From NCBI GenBank assembly GCA_009377385.1, contig WHUD01000003.1, forward strand, positions 1-64,000: a stretch of DNA of 64,000 nt, in the 5' to 3' direction. Each line of letters opens with the position of its first letter. Positions within the stretch are counted from its first letter, which is position 1. Source of the DNA: Actinophytocola sp. Its GTDB lineage: Bacteria > Actinomycetota > Actinomycetes > Mycobacteriales > Pseudonocardiaceae. Below the pieces are notes generated by a model, which was not told the origin of the DNA, made no database searches, and saw only the letters and a program-made list of their open reading frames with translations. Made by a program: the position numbers and the translations under genes. Shown in pieces: positions 38,751 to 46,967 of this stretch.

Positions 38751-40067
38751 ATGCTGGATGATCTGACCGCCGCCAGGGAACAGATGGCGTTCTCGCTCGG
38801 GTTCCACATCATCTTCGCGGTGCTCGGGGTCGGCATGCCGTGGCTGATGCTGTGGGCCGAGTGGCGTGGTCTGCGCACGGGCGACGCGCGCTGGACGGCG
38901 CTGGCGCGGCGCTGGTCGAAGGCGGTCGCCGTGCTGTTCGCGGTCGGCGCGGTCTCCGGCACGGTGCTGTCCGTCGAGTTCGGACTCCTCTGGCCGGAGT
39001 TCATGGCGCGGTTCGGCTCGGCGTTCGGGATCTCGTTCACGCTGGAGTCGTTCGCGTTCTTCCTTGAGGCGATCTTCCTCGCGCTCTACCTCTACGGCTG
39101 GGATCGGTTGCGTCCCCGCGCGCACCTGCTGTGCGGGATCCCGGTCGCGGTGTCCGGCGTGGCATCGGCACTGTTCGTGACCACGGCCAACGCCTGGATG
39201 AACGGACCCGTCGGGTTGGTGCGCGGACCGGACGGCGAGCTGGTGTCGACCGAACCGCTCGGACCGTTCCTGGCGCCCACGACGGGACCGCAGGTGGTGC
39301 ACATGGTGCTCGCGGCGTTCCTGTGCACCGGGCTGGCGGTGGCGGCGGTGTACGCGGTGGCGATGCTGCGCGACCCGGCCAAGCGCGACGGCTACCACCG
39401 GCGCGGGTTCGCCGCAGGAGCCGTCATGGGGCTTGGGCTCGCGGTACCGCAGGCGGTGGTCGGCGACTGGGCGTCGCGCGTTGTGGCCGAGTACCAGCCA
39501 GCGAAGTTCGCCGCGATGGAGGGCCTTGAGCACACCACTGAGGGCGCACCGTTTTCCGTTGGCCCGTGGGAGATCCCGAACCTGCTGTCGCTGCTGCTGA
39601 AGTTCGATCCGAACGCACGCATCAGCGGCCTTGACGTCGTCCCTGCCGCCGATCGGCCACCGGTCGGGATCACCCATCTGGCGTTCGAGGTGATGATCGG
39701 CATCGGCGTCGCGCTGATCGCGCTCGCTGCCTACGCCGTGTGGGCGTGGTACCGCGACCGTCGGCGTGGTGCGCTGGTGACCGACCGGCGTGGGCTGCTC
39801 ATCGCGATGGCCGTGGCCGGTCCGGCGCCGTTCGTGGCGCTGATCGCGGGCTGGATCGTCACCGAGGTCGGCAGGCAGCCGTGGATCGTCTACCAGGTGA
39901 TGCGGACTCCGGAGGCGCTGACCAGCCAGACCGGGCTGGCGACCTACTTCTACGTCACGATCGCCGTCTACCTCGCGCTGTCGGTGGCGCTGGTGGCGAT
40001 CCTGCGCCGGATCGCGGCGGGCCCGCACCCCGCGCCGGACCGCGCGCTGGAAAGGATGATTTCCTAG
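38751..40067 (+). CDS. cydA: Cytochrome bd oxidase subunit I
   Basis: CydA holds the haems of the bd-type terminal oxidase, oxidises menaquinol and reduces O2 without proton pumping. The 438-residue protein has H19 in FSLGFHIIFA (haem d/b595 ligand region), VVHMVLAAFLCTG, and the conserved GRQPW (quinol side). The Q-loop is short, as in actinobacterial enzymes. About nine helices are visible. The start codon lies 14 bases beyond the second BlaI palindrome. It overlaps cydB by one base. Confidence 0.95.
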   Translation: MLDDLTAAREQMAFSLGFHIIFAVLGVGMPWLMLWAEWRGLRTGDARWTALARRWSKAVAVLFAVGAVSGTVLSVEFGLLWPEFMARFGSAFGISFTLESFAFFLEAIFLALYLYGWDRLRPRAHLLCGIPVAVSGVASALFVTTANAWMNGPVGLVRGPDGELVSTEPLGPFLAPTTGPQVVHMVLAAFLCTGLAVAAVYAVAMLRDPAKRDGYHRRGFAAGAVMGLGLAVPQAVVGDWASRVVAEYQPAKFAAMEGLEHTTEGAPFSVGPWEIPNLLSLLLKFDPNARISGLDVVPAADRPPVGITHLAFEVMIGIGVALIALAAYAVWAWYRDRRRGALVTDRRGLLIAMAVAGPAPFVALIAGWIVTEVGRQPWIVYQVMRTPEALTSQTGLATYFYVTIAVYLALSVALVAILRRIAAGPHPAPDRALERMIS

Positions 40068-41029
40068 TGACCACATCGGACGTCCTTGCGCTGCTGGTCT
40101 TGGCGGGACTGACCGCCTACACGGTGCTTGGCGGCGCCGACTTCGGAGCAGGCCTGTGGGACCTCACCCGCGACCGGCGGCAGCGTGACCTCGTCGTCCG
40201 CGCGATGGGGCCGGTATGGGAGGCCAACCACGTGTGGCTGATCTTCGTGCTCATCGCGCTGTTCTCCGGGTTCCCCAGCGCGTTCGCGGCGTTGTCCCGG
40301 TCGCTGACCGGGCCGCTGTCGATCGCACTGCTCGGCATCGTGCTGCGCGGTGCGGCGTTCGCGTTCCGGCAGTACGGTGCGCCGCACGGCGGACCGCCGG
40401 TGCGCGGGACCGCACTGTGGGGTCGAGTGTTCGCGGTGTCGTCGTTGGTCACGCCGTTCGCGTTCGGCGCGGCGGCGGGCGGCATCACCAGCGGCACGCT
40501 GCGCGCCAACGGCTCGGCGGGGTTCATCGCACCGTTCCTGCAGACGTTGCCGCTGGTCGCCGGGCTGCTCGCGGTCGCGGCGTGCGGGTTCATCGCGGCG
40601 GTGTATCTCACCACCGACGCCGATCGCAACGGCGAGCCGGAGTTGGTCGCGAGGCTGCGCGTGCGGGCGTTGGCCAGTGGCGCGGCGGCCGGGGCGTTCG
40701 CGTTGCTGGCCCTCCCGCTGCTGCCCGGCGCGTTCCTCGACCAGTTGCCGTGGCCAGCGGTGGCGGTGAGTGTCGTCAGCGGTGCGCTCGCGCTGGAGTT
40801 GATGCGCCGGAAGCGGTTCGTGCTGGCGCGGGTGGCCGCCGCTGGCGCACCAGCCGGGCTGCTGGCCGGGTGGGCGGTGGCGCTCTACCCGTGGGCGCTG
40901 CCCGGCGAGGCGGTGCTCTCCCCCGCACCCTCGGCCACGACCGGGTTGATCGTCGGAGTGCTGATCGTCGGACTGCTGCTGGTGATCCCGAGCTACGTGT
41001 TCATGATCCGGGTGCTACGAGCCCACTGA
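40067..41029 (+). CDS. cydB: Cytochrome bd oxidase subunit II
   Basis: The 320-residue protein starts at the GTG within TAGTG, sharing a base with the cydA stop. It has the family start LALLVLAGLTAYTVLGGADFGAGLWDL, the conserved GPVWEANHVWLIFVLIALFSGFP, and about nine helices to the end. CydB stabilises CydA and forms the membrane heterodimer. No cydD or cydC follows here. Its last 29 bases overlap the 3' end of the convergent RibB-like gene. Confidence 0.95.
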   Translation: MTTSDVLALLVLAGLTAYTVLGGADFGAGLWDLTRDRRQRDLVVRAMGPVWEANHVWLIFVLIALFSGFPSAFAALSRSLTGPLSIALLGIVLRGAAFAFRQYGAPHGGPPVRGTALWGRVFAVSSLVTPFAFGAAAGGITSGTLRANGSAGFIAPFLQTLPLVAGLLAVAACGFIAAVYLTTDADRNGEPELVARLRVRALASGAAAGAFALLALPLLPGAFLDQLPWPAVAVSVVSGALALELMRRKRFVLARVAAAGAPAGLLAGWAVALYPWALPGEAVLSPAPSATTGLIVGVLIVGLLLVIPSYVFMIRVLRAH

Positions 41030-41627
41030 TCGTCAGGATAGGCACCTGGTGTTCGCGAGCGAATGCCACGGAACCCGGCCAGCGCGCCACGTTCGCAACG
41101 TCGTCGGTGAGCTCACCGATCACGGCGACCGGGCCAGCGTTTGCGCGTGTCATCAGCTCGACAGCGGCTTCCGCACGGCAGGGCCGTTCGAGCACGCCGC
41201 CGGATGCCACCCGCTCGGGGATGACGTGACCTGGCCGGATCAGGTCGCCAGGTACCGATGCCGGGTCTGCCAGGATCCGGAACGCGCGGGCGCGATCCCC
41301 AGCGGAGATGCCGGTCGTGATCCCGGTGGCAGCGTCGACGGCAACGGCGAACCTCGACTGTCCCGGCTCGTCGTGCCTCGCCACCATCGGTGGGATCGCC
41401 AGCCGGTCGAGGTCGGCCGCCGTCATCGCCGCACGCAGCAGCCCGCTGGTGTGCCGCACCATGGCGGCGACGGTGCGCTTGGTCGCCAGCCGTGCCGCCA
41501 GTACCAGCACACCCTCGCAAGCGATGTCATCGAACAGCACCACGATGCGTCCGGCGCGGATCTCGGCAACCGCGTGCGCGACCTGAGCAGGCTCCCGGGT
41601 GGCGGGTGGCTCAAGGACGGCACTCAT
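41001..41627 (-). CDS. RibB-like protein with an altered active site
   Basis: The 208-residue protein is a relative of 3,4-dihydroxy-2-butanone-4-phosphate synthase. It has IRAGRIVVLFDD, the conserved TTGISAGDRARAFRI, and RPGHVIPERVASGGVLERPCRAEAAVELM. The normal acidic loop DDEDRENEGD, which binds the metal and substrate, is reduced here to DDIACEGV, so riboflavin precursor synthesis is doubtful. Its ATG overlaps the aldehyde dehydrogenase stop (ATGA), making it the last gene of the catabolic operon. A related but different reaction, for example an aldol-type cleavage, is possible; this is speculation. Confidence 0.75.
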   Translation of the reverse strand: MSAVLEPPATREPAQVAHAVAEIRAGRIVVLFDDIACEGVLVLAARLATKRTVAAMVRHTSGLLRAAMTAADLDRLAIPPMVARHDEPGQSRFAVAVDAATGITTGISAGDRARAFRILADPASVPGDLIRPGHVIPERVASGGVLERPCRAEAAVELMTRANAGPVAVIGELTDDVANVARWPGSVAFAREHQVPILTISGLVAPGS

Positions 41628-43108
41628 GACTTCAGCACAAACGGGTCGGCGGCTGGTTCGTCGCTCGTGTTGATCCACACGCTCTTGAGCCGGGTGTACT
41701 CGCGCAGCACTTCGGTGCCGTGCTCGACCCCGAGACCGCTCTGTTTGAACCCGGATCGCGGCGACATCGGCGACATCGCCCGGTAGGTGTTGACCCACAC
41801 CGTCCCCGCGTCCAATCGGGACGCCATCCGGTGCGCACGCGCGAGGTCGCGAGTCCAGACCCCCGCCGCGAGACCGTAGCTGGTGTCGTTGGCGAGCTTG
41901 ACGACGTCGTCCTCGGTGTCGAATGGCATCACGGTAACCACCGGCCCGAAGATCTCCTCCTGGCAGATGCGCATCGAGTTGTCGGTGTCGGTGAAGATCG
42001 TCGGAGTGTAGAAGTAGCCAGCCAGGTCGAGGTCGGGCCGGTGCCCGCCGTGCAGCACCTTGCCGCCTTCCTGCCTGCCGAGCGCCACGTACTCCTCGAT
42101 CTTGCTGAGCTGGTCGGCGAACGCGACCGGACCCAGTTCGGTGGTCGGCTCCAGCGGGTCACCGATGACGATGCTGGCCGCCCGGTCGCGCACCTTCTCC
42201 AGCACCTCGTCGTAGACGCCGCGTTGCAGGAACACCCGGCTGCCCGCGATGCACGTCTGACCCGCCGCCGCGAAAACCCCGGCCACGATGCCCATGGCCG
42301 CGCTGCCGGTGTCGGCGTCATCGAACACGATGTTGGGTGACTTGCCGCCCAGTTCGAGCGTCACCGGCACCACGCGGGAGCCGCACTGTTCGGCGATGCG
42401 GGCGCCGGTCGCTGTGCTGCCGGTGAAGGTGACCTTGTCGACGCCAGGGTGTTCGGCCAGCGGGGCACCCGTCTCGGAGCCGTAGCCGGTGACCACGTTG
42501 ACGACGCCCGGCGGGAACCCGGCCTGTTCGAAGAGCGGCGCCAGTTCCAGCAGCGACGCCGACGTGTGCTCCGACGGCTTGATCACCACGGTGTTGCCTG
42601 CCGCGAGGGCAGGCGCGAGCTTGGTGCTGGTGAGCAACAACGGCGAGTTCCACGGCGTGATCGCGCCGACGACGCCAAGCGGTTCCCGCTGCGTGTAGTT
42701 GAGGATCGCGGTGTTGGCCGACGGGATCACCGAGCCTTCGATCTTGTCGGCGTACCCGGCGTAGTAGTAGAAGTACTCCGGCAACGCGGCCAGTTGCGCC
42801 CGCATCTCCCGCAGCAGTTTGCCGTTGTCGAGCGTCTCGGTGCGCGCCAACTCCTCGCTGTGCTCGCCGATCAGGTCGCCGAGCTTGCGCAGGAGCTTGC
42901 CACGCGCGGTCTGCGACAGGCCGCGCCACGACGGCGACTCGAACGCCGCGCGCGCCGCGCTGACGGCTCTGTCCACATCGGCCTGCGTGCCCCTGGCCGC
43001 CTCGTACCAGGCCTGCCCGGTGGTGGGGTTGGTCGACGCGAAGTACGCGCCGTCGGCCGGTTCGACCCACTCACCGGCGATGTAGTGCTTGTGGCGCTGC
43101 GGCGTCAT
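41624..43108 (-). CDS. Aldehyde dehydrogenase
   Basis: The 494-residue NAD(P)+-dependent enzyme has the catalytic E252 in LELGGKSPNIV and C286 in GQTCIAGSR, and the cofactor-binding PWNSPLLL and GSTATGARIAE. It probably oxidises an aldehyde made after ring opening by the LLM monooxygenase, matching TgnC/TgnE and PyrB/PyrD in published pathways. The ATG at 43108 gives the normal N-terminus (HKHYIAGEWVEPADG); one at 43147 is less likely. It overlaps the upstream hydrolase gene by 38 bases. Confidence 0.92.
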   Translation of the reverse strand: MTPQRHKHYIAGEWVEPADGAYFASTNPTTGQAWYEAARGTQADVDRAVSAARAAFESPSWRGLSQTARGKLLRKLGDLIGEHSEELARTETLDNGKLLREMRAQLAALPEYFYYYAGYADKIEGSVIPSANTAILNYTQREPLGVVGAITPWNSPLLLTSTKLAPALAAGNTVVIKPSEHTSASLLELAPLFEQAGFPPGVVNVVTGYGSETGAPLAEHPGVDKVTFTGSTATGARIAEQCGSRVVPVTLELGGKSPNIVFDDADTGSAAMGIVAGVFAAAGQTCIAGSRVFLQRGVYDEVLEKVRDRAASIVIGDPLEPTTELGPVAFADQLSKIEEYVALGRQEGGKVLHGGHRPDLDLAGYFYTPTIFTDTDNSMRICQEEIFGPVVTVMPFDTEDDVVKLANDTSYGLAAGVWTRDLARAHRMASRLDAGTVWVNTYRAMSPMSPRSGFKQSGLGVEHGTEVLREYTRLKSVWINTSDEPAADPFVLKS

Positions 43109-43832
43109 GATCCACCTCCGTGGTGTGGCTGAGGATGTGCTGGACAAGCGTGTCGGGGGCCTGCATCGGCAGCAGGTGACGGACGCCGGGCACGATCACC
43201 GCCCGCGCGCCGGGGATGACGTCCGCCAACCGATGCGTCATCTCCTGAGTCGAGCCGGGATCGTCCGCTCCGGTGATCGCGAGCGTTGGTGCGGCGATCT
43301 CCGGCAGTCGCGGCCACAGCACCTGATCGGCGGTCGCGAAGACGCGGTAGCACCGCAGGTAGGAGCGATGGTCAGTGCCAAGCAGCGTGGCACGCAGTTC
43401 CACTGCCAGGTCCGGGTCGGTGGCTTGCCAAGCTGGAGGCATCCACCGGTCCACGGCCGCGTCCGCCGCAGCGGCGAAGTCTCGCTCGGCGAGGGCCAGC
43501 CGCTCGGCGACGGCGGCCGACTCGGCCGGTGACCGGTCGACCACCGCACTGACCAGCACCAGCGAACGCACCAGCGCCGGGTGTTCGAGCGCTAGCTGTT
43601 GCGCCACCATCGTGCCGAGCGAGAAGCCCACCACGTGCGCGGGTCCGTCCATGCGGCTGGCGACGTCGTCGGCGAGGTCCGCCACCGTCGCCCCCTCCGG
43701 CGCCGGACCCGCGTGCCCGTGGCCGAGCAGGTCCAGCGCGCGGACCCGGTGCCGGGTGCCGAGCGGATCGAGGCAGCGCCGCCACATCCGGCGGTTCAGC
43801 CCGATGCCGTGCAGCAGCAGGAGACCGCTCAT
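43071..43832 (-). CDS. Alpha/beta fold hydrolase
   Basis: The 253-residue protein has the nucleophile elbow GFSLGTM (S71), an acid in ITGADDPGST, and the catalytic His in VPGVRHLLPMQAP, with an oxyanion region LLLHGIGLNRRMW. It resembles lactonases and C-C or amide hydrolases of catabolic clusters, and would act on the ring-opened product. It overlaps the DUF1185 gene by ATGA at its start, and the aldehyde dehydrogenase gene at its end. Confidence 0.88.
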   Translation of the reverse strand: MSGLLLLHGIGLNRRMWRRCLDPLGTRHRVRALDLLGHGHAGPAPEGATVADLADDVASRMDGPAHVVGFSLGTMVAQQLALEHPALVRSLVLVSAVVDRSPAESAAVAERLALAERDFAAAADAAVDRWMPPAWQATDPDLAVELRATLLGTDHRSYLRCYRVFATADQVLWPRLPEIAAPTLAITGADDPGSTQEMTHRLADVIPGARAVIVPGVRHLLPMQAPDTLVQHILSHTTEVDHDAAAPQALHRR

Positions 43833-44380
43833 TGCTCAGTCGACAACGAAGCGAGCCGGGCGTGTGGACGGCCCTGCGCGGCGGCGGCGAGACCGACGAT
43901 GATCTCGTCCGGCCGGGGCGCGTCCGGCACCCGAACCTCGACGGTCTGGTGGTGGGAGCGGATGGTGGCGTCGGTGACGTGCTTGAGCGGGATGTCGAAC
44001 ACGGTGCCTGCCGGGGCGCGCTTCTCCACCGCGGGCAGCAGCGTGGTGGCGTTGGCGACCTTGCGGAAGTGGTCGCCGAACTTCAGGGTGTGGATGAGCG
44101 CGGAGCCGTGCTCGATCTCCCCGTCGAGCCCAACGATCGCGGCCTTACCGTACGCCTCGATCGGCGCGTCGAGCGCCTCGGCGACCTTGGGTGCGAGCAG
44201 TTCGCCGAGCCGGGGCGCGATCTCGTCGATCAGTGGCCCGAGGTCGGTCACGAATCCCTGCCCTGCCCACGGGTTCTCCACCACGGCGAGCACGACGGCA
44301 GTGCGGGCGACCGGATCGACCGGCTGCTCGCCCTCGCGGTGGACGTCGTCGACGACAGTGGTGATCTTGCGTAGCTTCAC
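43829..44380 (-). CDS. DUF1185 ('amino acid synthesis') family protein, second copy
   Basis: The 183-residue protein begins (GTG) MKLRKITTVVDDVHREGEQPVDPVARTAVVLAVVENPWAGQG and contains ALIHTLKFGDHFRKV and HHQTVEVRVPDAPRPDEI. These features are shared with the gene just upstream, so the two are paralogues of the DUF1185 family, whose reaction is not established to my knowledge. The starting GTG overlaps the stop of the first copy. A longer frame to 45028 is antisense-like shadow and was rejected. Confidence 0.85.
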   Translation of the reverse strand: MKLRKITTVVDDVHREGEQPVDPVARTAVVLAVVENPWAGQGFVTDLGPLIDEIAPRLGELLAPKVAEALDAPIEAYGKAAIVGLDGEIEHGSALIHTLKFGDHFRKVANATTLLPAVEKRAPAGTVFDIPLKHVTDATIRSHHQTVEVRVPDAPRPDEIIVGLAAAAQGRPHARLASLSTEQ

Positions 44381-44970
44381 GATGCGTTCTCCAATTCGGC
44401 CAGGGTGACGCGCGGATCGGTGGTGCGGTCGCCGATGCGGGCGTTGGGACGGGGCCCCGACGACGCGGCGGCGATGACGACGATCTCGTCGTCGGCCGGG
44501 GCGTCGGGGATGCGGATCTGCATGGTCTGGTAGTGCGAGCGGGTCGCCGCCTCGGTCTTGTGCCAGAGCGGCACGGTGAGCGCGGTGCCAGCCGGGCCGC
44601 GCTCGTCGGAGAACACGATGATCGACGTGCCTCCGGTCAGCTCGCGCAGCACGTTGCCGAAGTACGGCGTGTGGATCAGCGCCGCGCCGTGCTCGATCTC
44701 CCCACCGAGCCCGACCAGCGCCGCCTTGCCGAACGCCGTGACGTTGTCCGGCCCGCCGAGCGCGCTGGTCAGCCGGTCGCTCAGCCGCGTCGCCAGCGTC
44801 GGCGCGACCTTTGCGGCCGCCGGACCCAGGTCCGCGACGACGCCCTGCCCCGCCCACGGGTTGGCGATCGCGGCGGCCGCCGCGACCCGGCGAGCCTGAT
44901 GGGAGACCGGCGTGCCGAGCTCGGTCACGACCTCCTCGGTGACCGTCACGACCCTGCGTACCAGCGTCAC
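44377..44970 (-). CDS. DUF1185 ('amino acid synthesis') family protein, first copy
   Basis: The 197-residue protein reads (GTG) MTLVRRVVTVTEEVVTELGTPV, then IANPWAGQGVVADLGP, LVGLGGEIEHGAALIHTPYFGNVLRELTGG, and RSHYQTMQIRIPDAPADDEIVV. It shares the NPWAGQG, GGEIEHG and HYQT motifs with the following gene; the paired copies suggest a hetero-oligomer or two related steps. Its start overlaps the stop of the monooxygenase gene by four bases. Possible amidohydrolase role is a guess from pathway context. Confidence 0.85.
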   Translation of the reverse strand: MTLVRRVVTVTEEVVTELGTPVSHQARRVAAAAAIANPWAGQGVVADLGPAAAKVAPTLATRLSDRLTSALGGPDNVTAFGKAALVGLGGEIEHGAALIHTPYFGNVLRELTGGTSIIVFSDERGPAGTALTVPLWHKTEAATRSHYQTMQIRIPDAPADDEIVVIAAASSGPRPNARIGDRTTDPRVTLAELENAS

Positions 44971-46109
44971 GGCTGTGTCCTATCGTCGTCGGCGAACCTA
45001 GGCATGACCTTCTCGGTGAACAGCTCAAGGCTGCGCATCGCGTGCCGGTGCTCCAGCCCGGGGTGCGTGGTCCACAGCAGCAGGTGCTCCAGGTTCAGCT
45101 CGCTCCGCAGCTCCTCGATCTTCTCCGCGACGTACTCCGGCGTGCCGACCAGCAGGTTGCGGTCGGCGAGGAAGTCGAAGGACAGCTCGTGCTCGTCGGT
45201 GAGCTCCTCCCCCGCCTCCATCATGTTGCCGAGACCGCGGAAGTGCGTGACCCACCGGTACGAGGTCATCAGCGCGTCCTCGAACTCGGCCCGCGCCTGC
45301 TCCATGGTGTCGGCTACGTAGACGTCGCGGACCAGCCCGATGCCCTCACCGAGCGCGTACTCCCGGCCGGATGCGGCACTGGCGGTGTCGCGGTACAGCG
45401 CGAACCGGTCCTTGAGCGCCGACACCGGCGGCAACCAGAACAAGCCCTGCACGCCCTGCTCGGCCGCGCTCTTGATGGACCGAGGGCTGTCGATCACCTG
45501 CCACAACGGCGGATGCGGCCGCTGGTACGGCCTCGGCGTGACCGCCATCTTGGTGATCACACCGTCCGCAGTGAACTCCGGCGTCGCAGGGGACAGCGGG
45601 TGGTTCCAGCGCACGCCGGGCTCGGGGAAGGTGTAGAACTGGCCGGAGTGGGAGAAGAACTCCTCGCTCCACGCCTTCCGCATGATCTCGACGGTCTCCT
45701 CGTAAAGCGCCCGGTTCTGCTCCTGATCGCGCGGGTCGGCGAAGCGGTTGAGGTTGAGCGCCTCCCGCCCGTACAGCCCTCGGCCGAGACCAACCTCGAC
45801 CCGGCCACCGGAGAGCTGATCGAGCATGGCGATGTCCTCGGCCAGCCGCAGCGGATGCCAGAACGTGGCGATGCTGGCGGCCTGTCCGATGCGGATTCGC
45901 GAGGTGTGGGCGGCGATGTCGGCGCCCATCAGCACCGGGTTGGGCGTGATCTCGATGCCCTCGTGTCCAAAGTGGTGCTCGGTGTACCAGATCGACCAGT
46001 ACCCGGCGTCGTCTGCCGCCTTGGCGAACTCGCGCGCCTCGGCCATCACCTGGTGATAGTCGTCCAGCCGCCCTGGCGCGCCCAGGTTGTGGAAGATGGA
46101 AAAACGCAT
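44967..46109 (-). CDS. LLM-class flavin-dependent monooxygenase
   Basis: The 380-residue protein is a bacterial-luciferase-like enzyme that uses reduced FMN supplied by a separate reductase and O2. Signature parts are MRFSIFHNLGAPG, WSIWYTEHHFGHEG, RIGQAASIATFWHPLRLAEDIAMLDQLSGGRVEVGLGRGLY and LVGTPEYVAEKIEELR. It belongs to the luciferase/PyrA/TgnB-like group by eye. With the flavin reductase at 48036 it would form a two-component oxygenase that begins attack on an N-heterocycle or similar compound. It is the second gene after the GntR regulator (21-base gap). Confidence 0.93.
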   Translation of the reverse strand: MRFSIFHNLGAPGRLDDYHQVMAEAREFAKAADDAGYWSIWYTEHHFGHEGIEITPNPVLMGADIAAHTSRIRIGQAASIATFWHPLRLAEDIAMLDQLSGGRVEVGLGRGLYGREALNLNRFADPRDQEQNRALYEETVEIMRKAWSEEFFSHSGQFYTFPEPGVRWNHPLSPATPEFTADGVITKMAVTPRPYQRPHPPLWQVIDSPRSIKSAAEQGVQGLFWLPPVSALKDRFALYRDTASAASGREYALGEGIGLVRDVYVADTMEQARAEFEDALMTSYRWVTHFRGLGNMMEAGEELTDEHELSFDFLADRNLLVGTPEYVAEKIEELRSELNLEHLLLWTTHPGLEHRHAMRSLELFTEKVMPRFADDDRTQP

Positions 46110-46130
46110 GTGTCGACTCCCCGCGTGTTC

Positions 46131-46820
46131 TCAGCTGTCTGCGTCAGAGCGGTTGCTCATGGCCTCCCGCTGGGAGGACTGGACGTGGTCGCGCATCGCG
46201 AACTCGGCGCCGAAGGCGTCCTTGCCGAGAATCCGGTCGAGCACGTTGCGGTGCTCGGCGAGCGAGACGTCCAACCGCCCCGGATGTCGCAGCGTGTTCA
46301 CGACGATGCGGTGGTAGGCCAGTTTGTGCATCAAATTGTCATACTGTGCCGCAAGCATGTGGTTGTCCGCGCCCTGGATGATCAGGCCGTGGAAGTCGTG
46401 CACCAGCTGGGCGTAGCGCTCGGCGTCGCCTGCGGCGACGGCCCGCTCCGAGTCCGCCAGGTTGGCCTGGAGTAGCTCGGTCTCGGCGACGAGCCCACGC
46501 TGCGCGAGCAACTGAGCGCCGAGCCCCTCAAGGACCGCCTTGAGCTGGAAAAGCTCAGTCAGCTCACGCCGCGACGGCTGCCGCACGAAGGTGCCCACCC
46601 TTGGCCTGACCTCGACGAGCCCTTCGGACTGCAACTGCTGGATTGCCTCCCGGATCGGCGTGCGGCTGGTGCCGTACGCATCCGCGAGCGCACCTTCCGA
46701 CAGCGAACTGCCCGGCTGATACTCGCCGCGGATGATCGCGTCCCTGAGCTGATCCAGCACGCGCGCCTTGGCGCCACGGCCAGCTTGCATACCAGCAGTC
46801 ACCTTTACGACATCTTGCAT
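46131..46820 (-). CDS. GntR-family regulator, FCD (FadR) subgroup
   Basis: The 229-residue protein has an N-terminal winged helix (VLDQLRDAIIRGEYQPGSSLSEGALADAYGTSRTPIREAIQQLQSEGLV) and an all-helical FCD ligand-binding domain with the metal-binding residues in DFHGLIIQGADNHML and LAEHRNVLDRIL. It is the first gene of the monooxygenase operon and divergent from the transporter operon, so it most likely controls both. The start is uncertain: ATG at 46820 or 46790, each preceded by a copy of GCTGG(C/T)ATGCAAG. Confidence 0.9.
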   Translation of the reverse strand: MQDVVKVTAGMQAGRGAKARVLDQLRDAIIRGEYQPGSSLSEGALADAYGTSRTPIREAIQQLQSEGLVEVRPRVGTFVRQPSRRELTELFQLKAVLEGLGAQLLAQRGLVAETELLQANLADSERAVAAGDAERYAQLVHDFHGLIIQGADNHMLAAQYDNLMHKLAYHRIVVNTLRHPGRLDVSLAEHRNVLDRILGKDAFGAEFAMRDHVQSSQREAMSNRSDADS

Positions 46821-46827
46821 GCCAGCG

Positions 46828-46857
46828 ACGTTAGCCGGACGCCAGGCACATCGTCAA
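46828..46857 (-). promoter_or_regulatory. Putative promoter of the GntR-monooxygenase operon
   Basis: On the minus strand TTGACG (46857-46852) and TAACGT (46833-46828) are 18 bases apart. The ATG at 46820 follows 7 bases after the -10 element, predicting a leaderless message. The repeat GCTGGCATGCAAG starts just downstream and recurs 30 bases on. Confidence 0.45.
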
Positions 46858-46930
46858 GGGCACCCGAGGCCATACCGCCTTGTCAAACCCCATTTAACTG
46901 GGCGGGAGCAGCGGAGCCATGACGTGACCG

Positions 46931-46959
46931 TTGACACGTCCCATGTCCGCTCGTATCGT
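46931..46959 (+). promoter_or_regulatory. Sigma-A-type promoter of the divergent transporter/reductase operon
   Basis: TTGACA (46931-46936) and TATCGT (46954-46959) are separated by 17 bases, near-consensus for the actinobacterial housekeeping factor. The ATG at 46968 lies 8 bases after the -10 box, so the mRNA is probably leaderless. Confidence 0.65.
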
Positions 46960-46967
46960 CATCTGCC

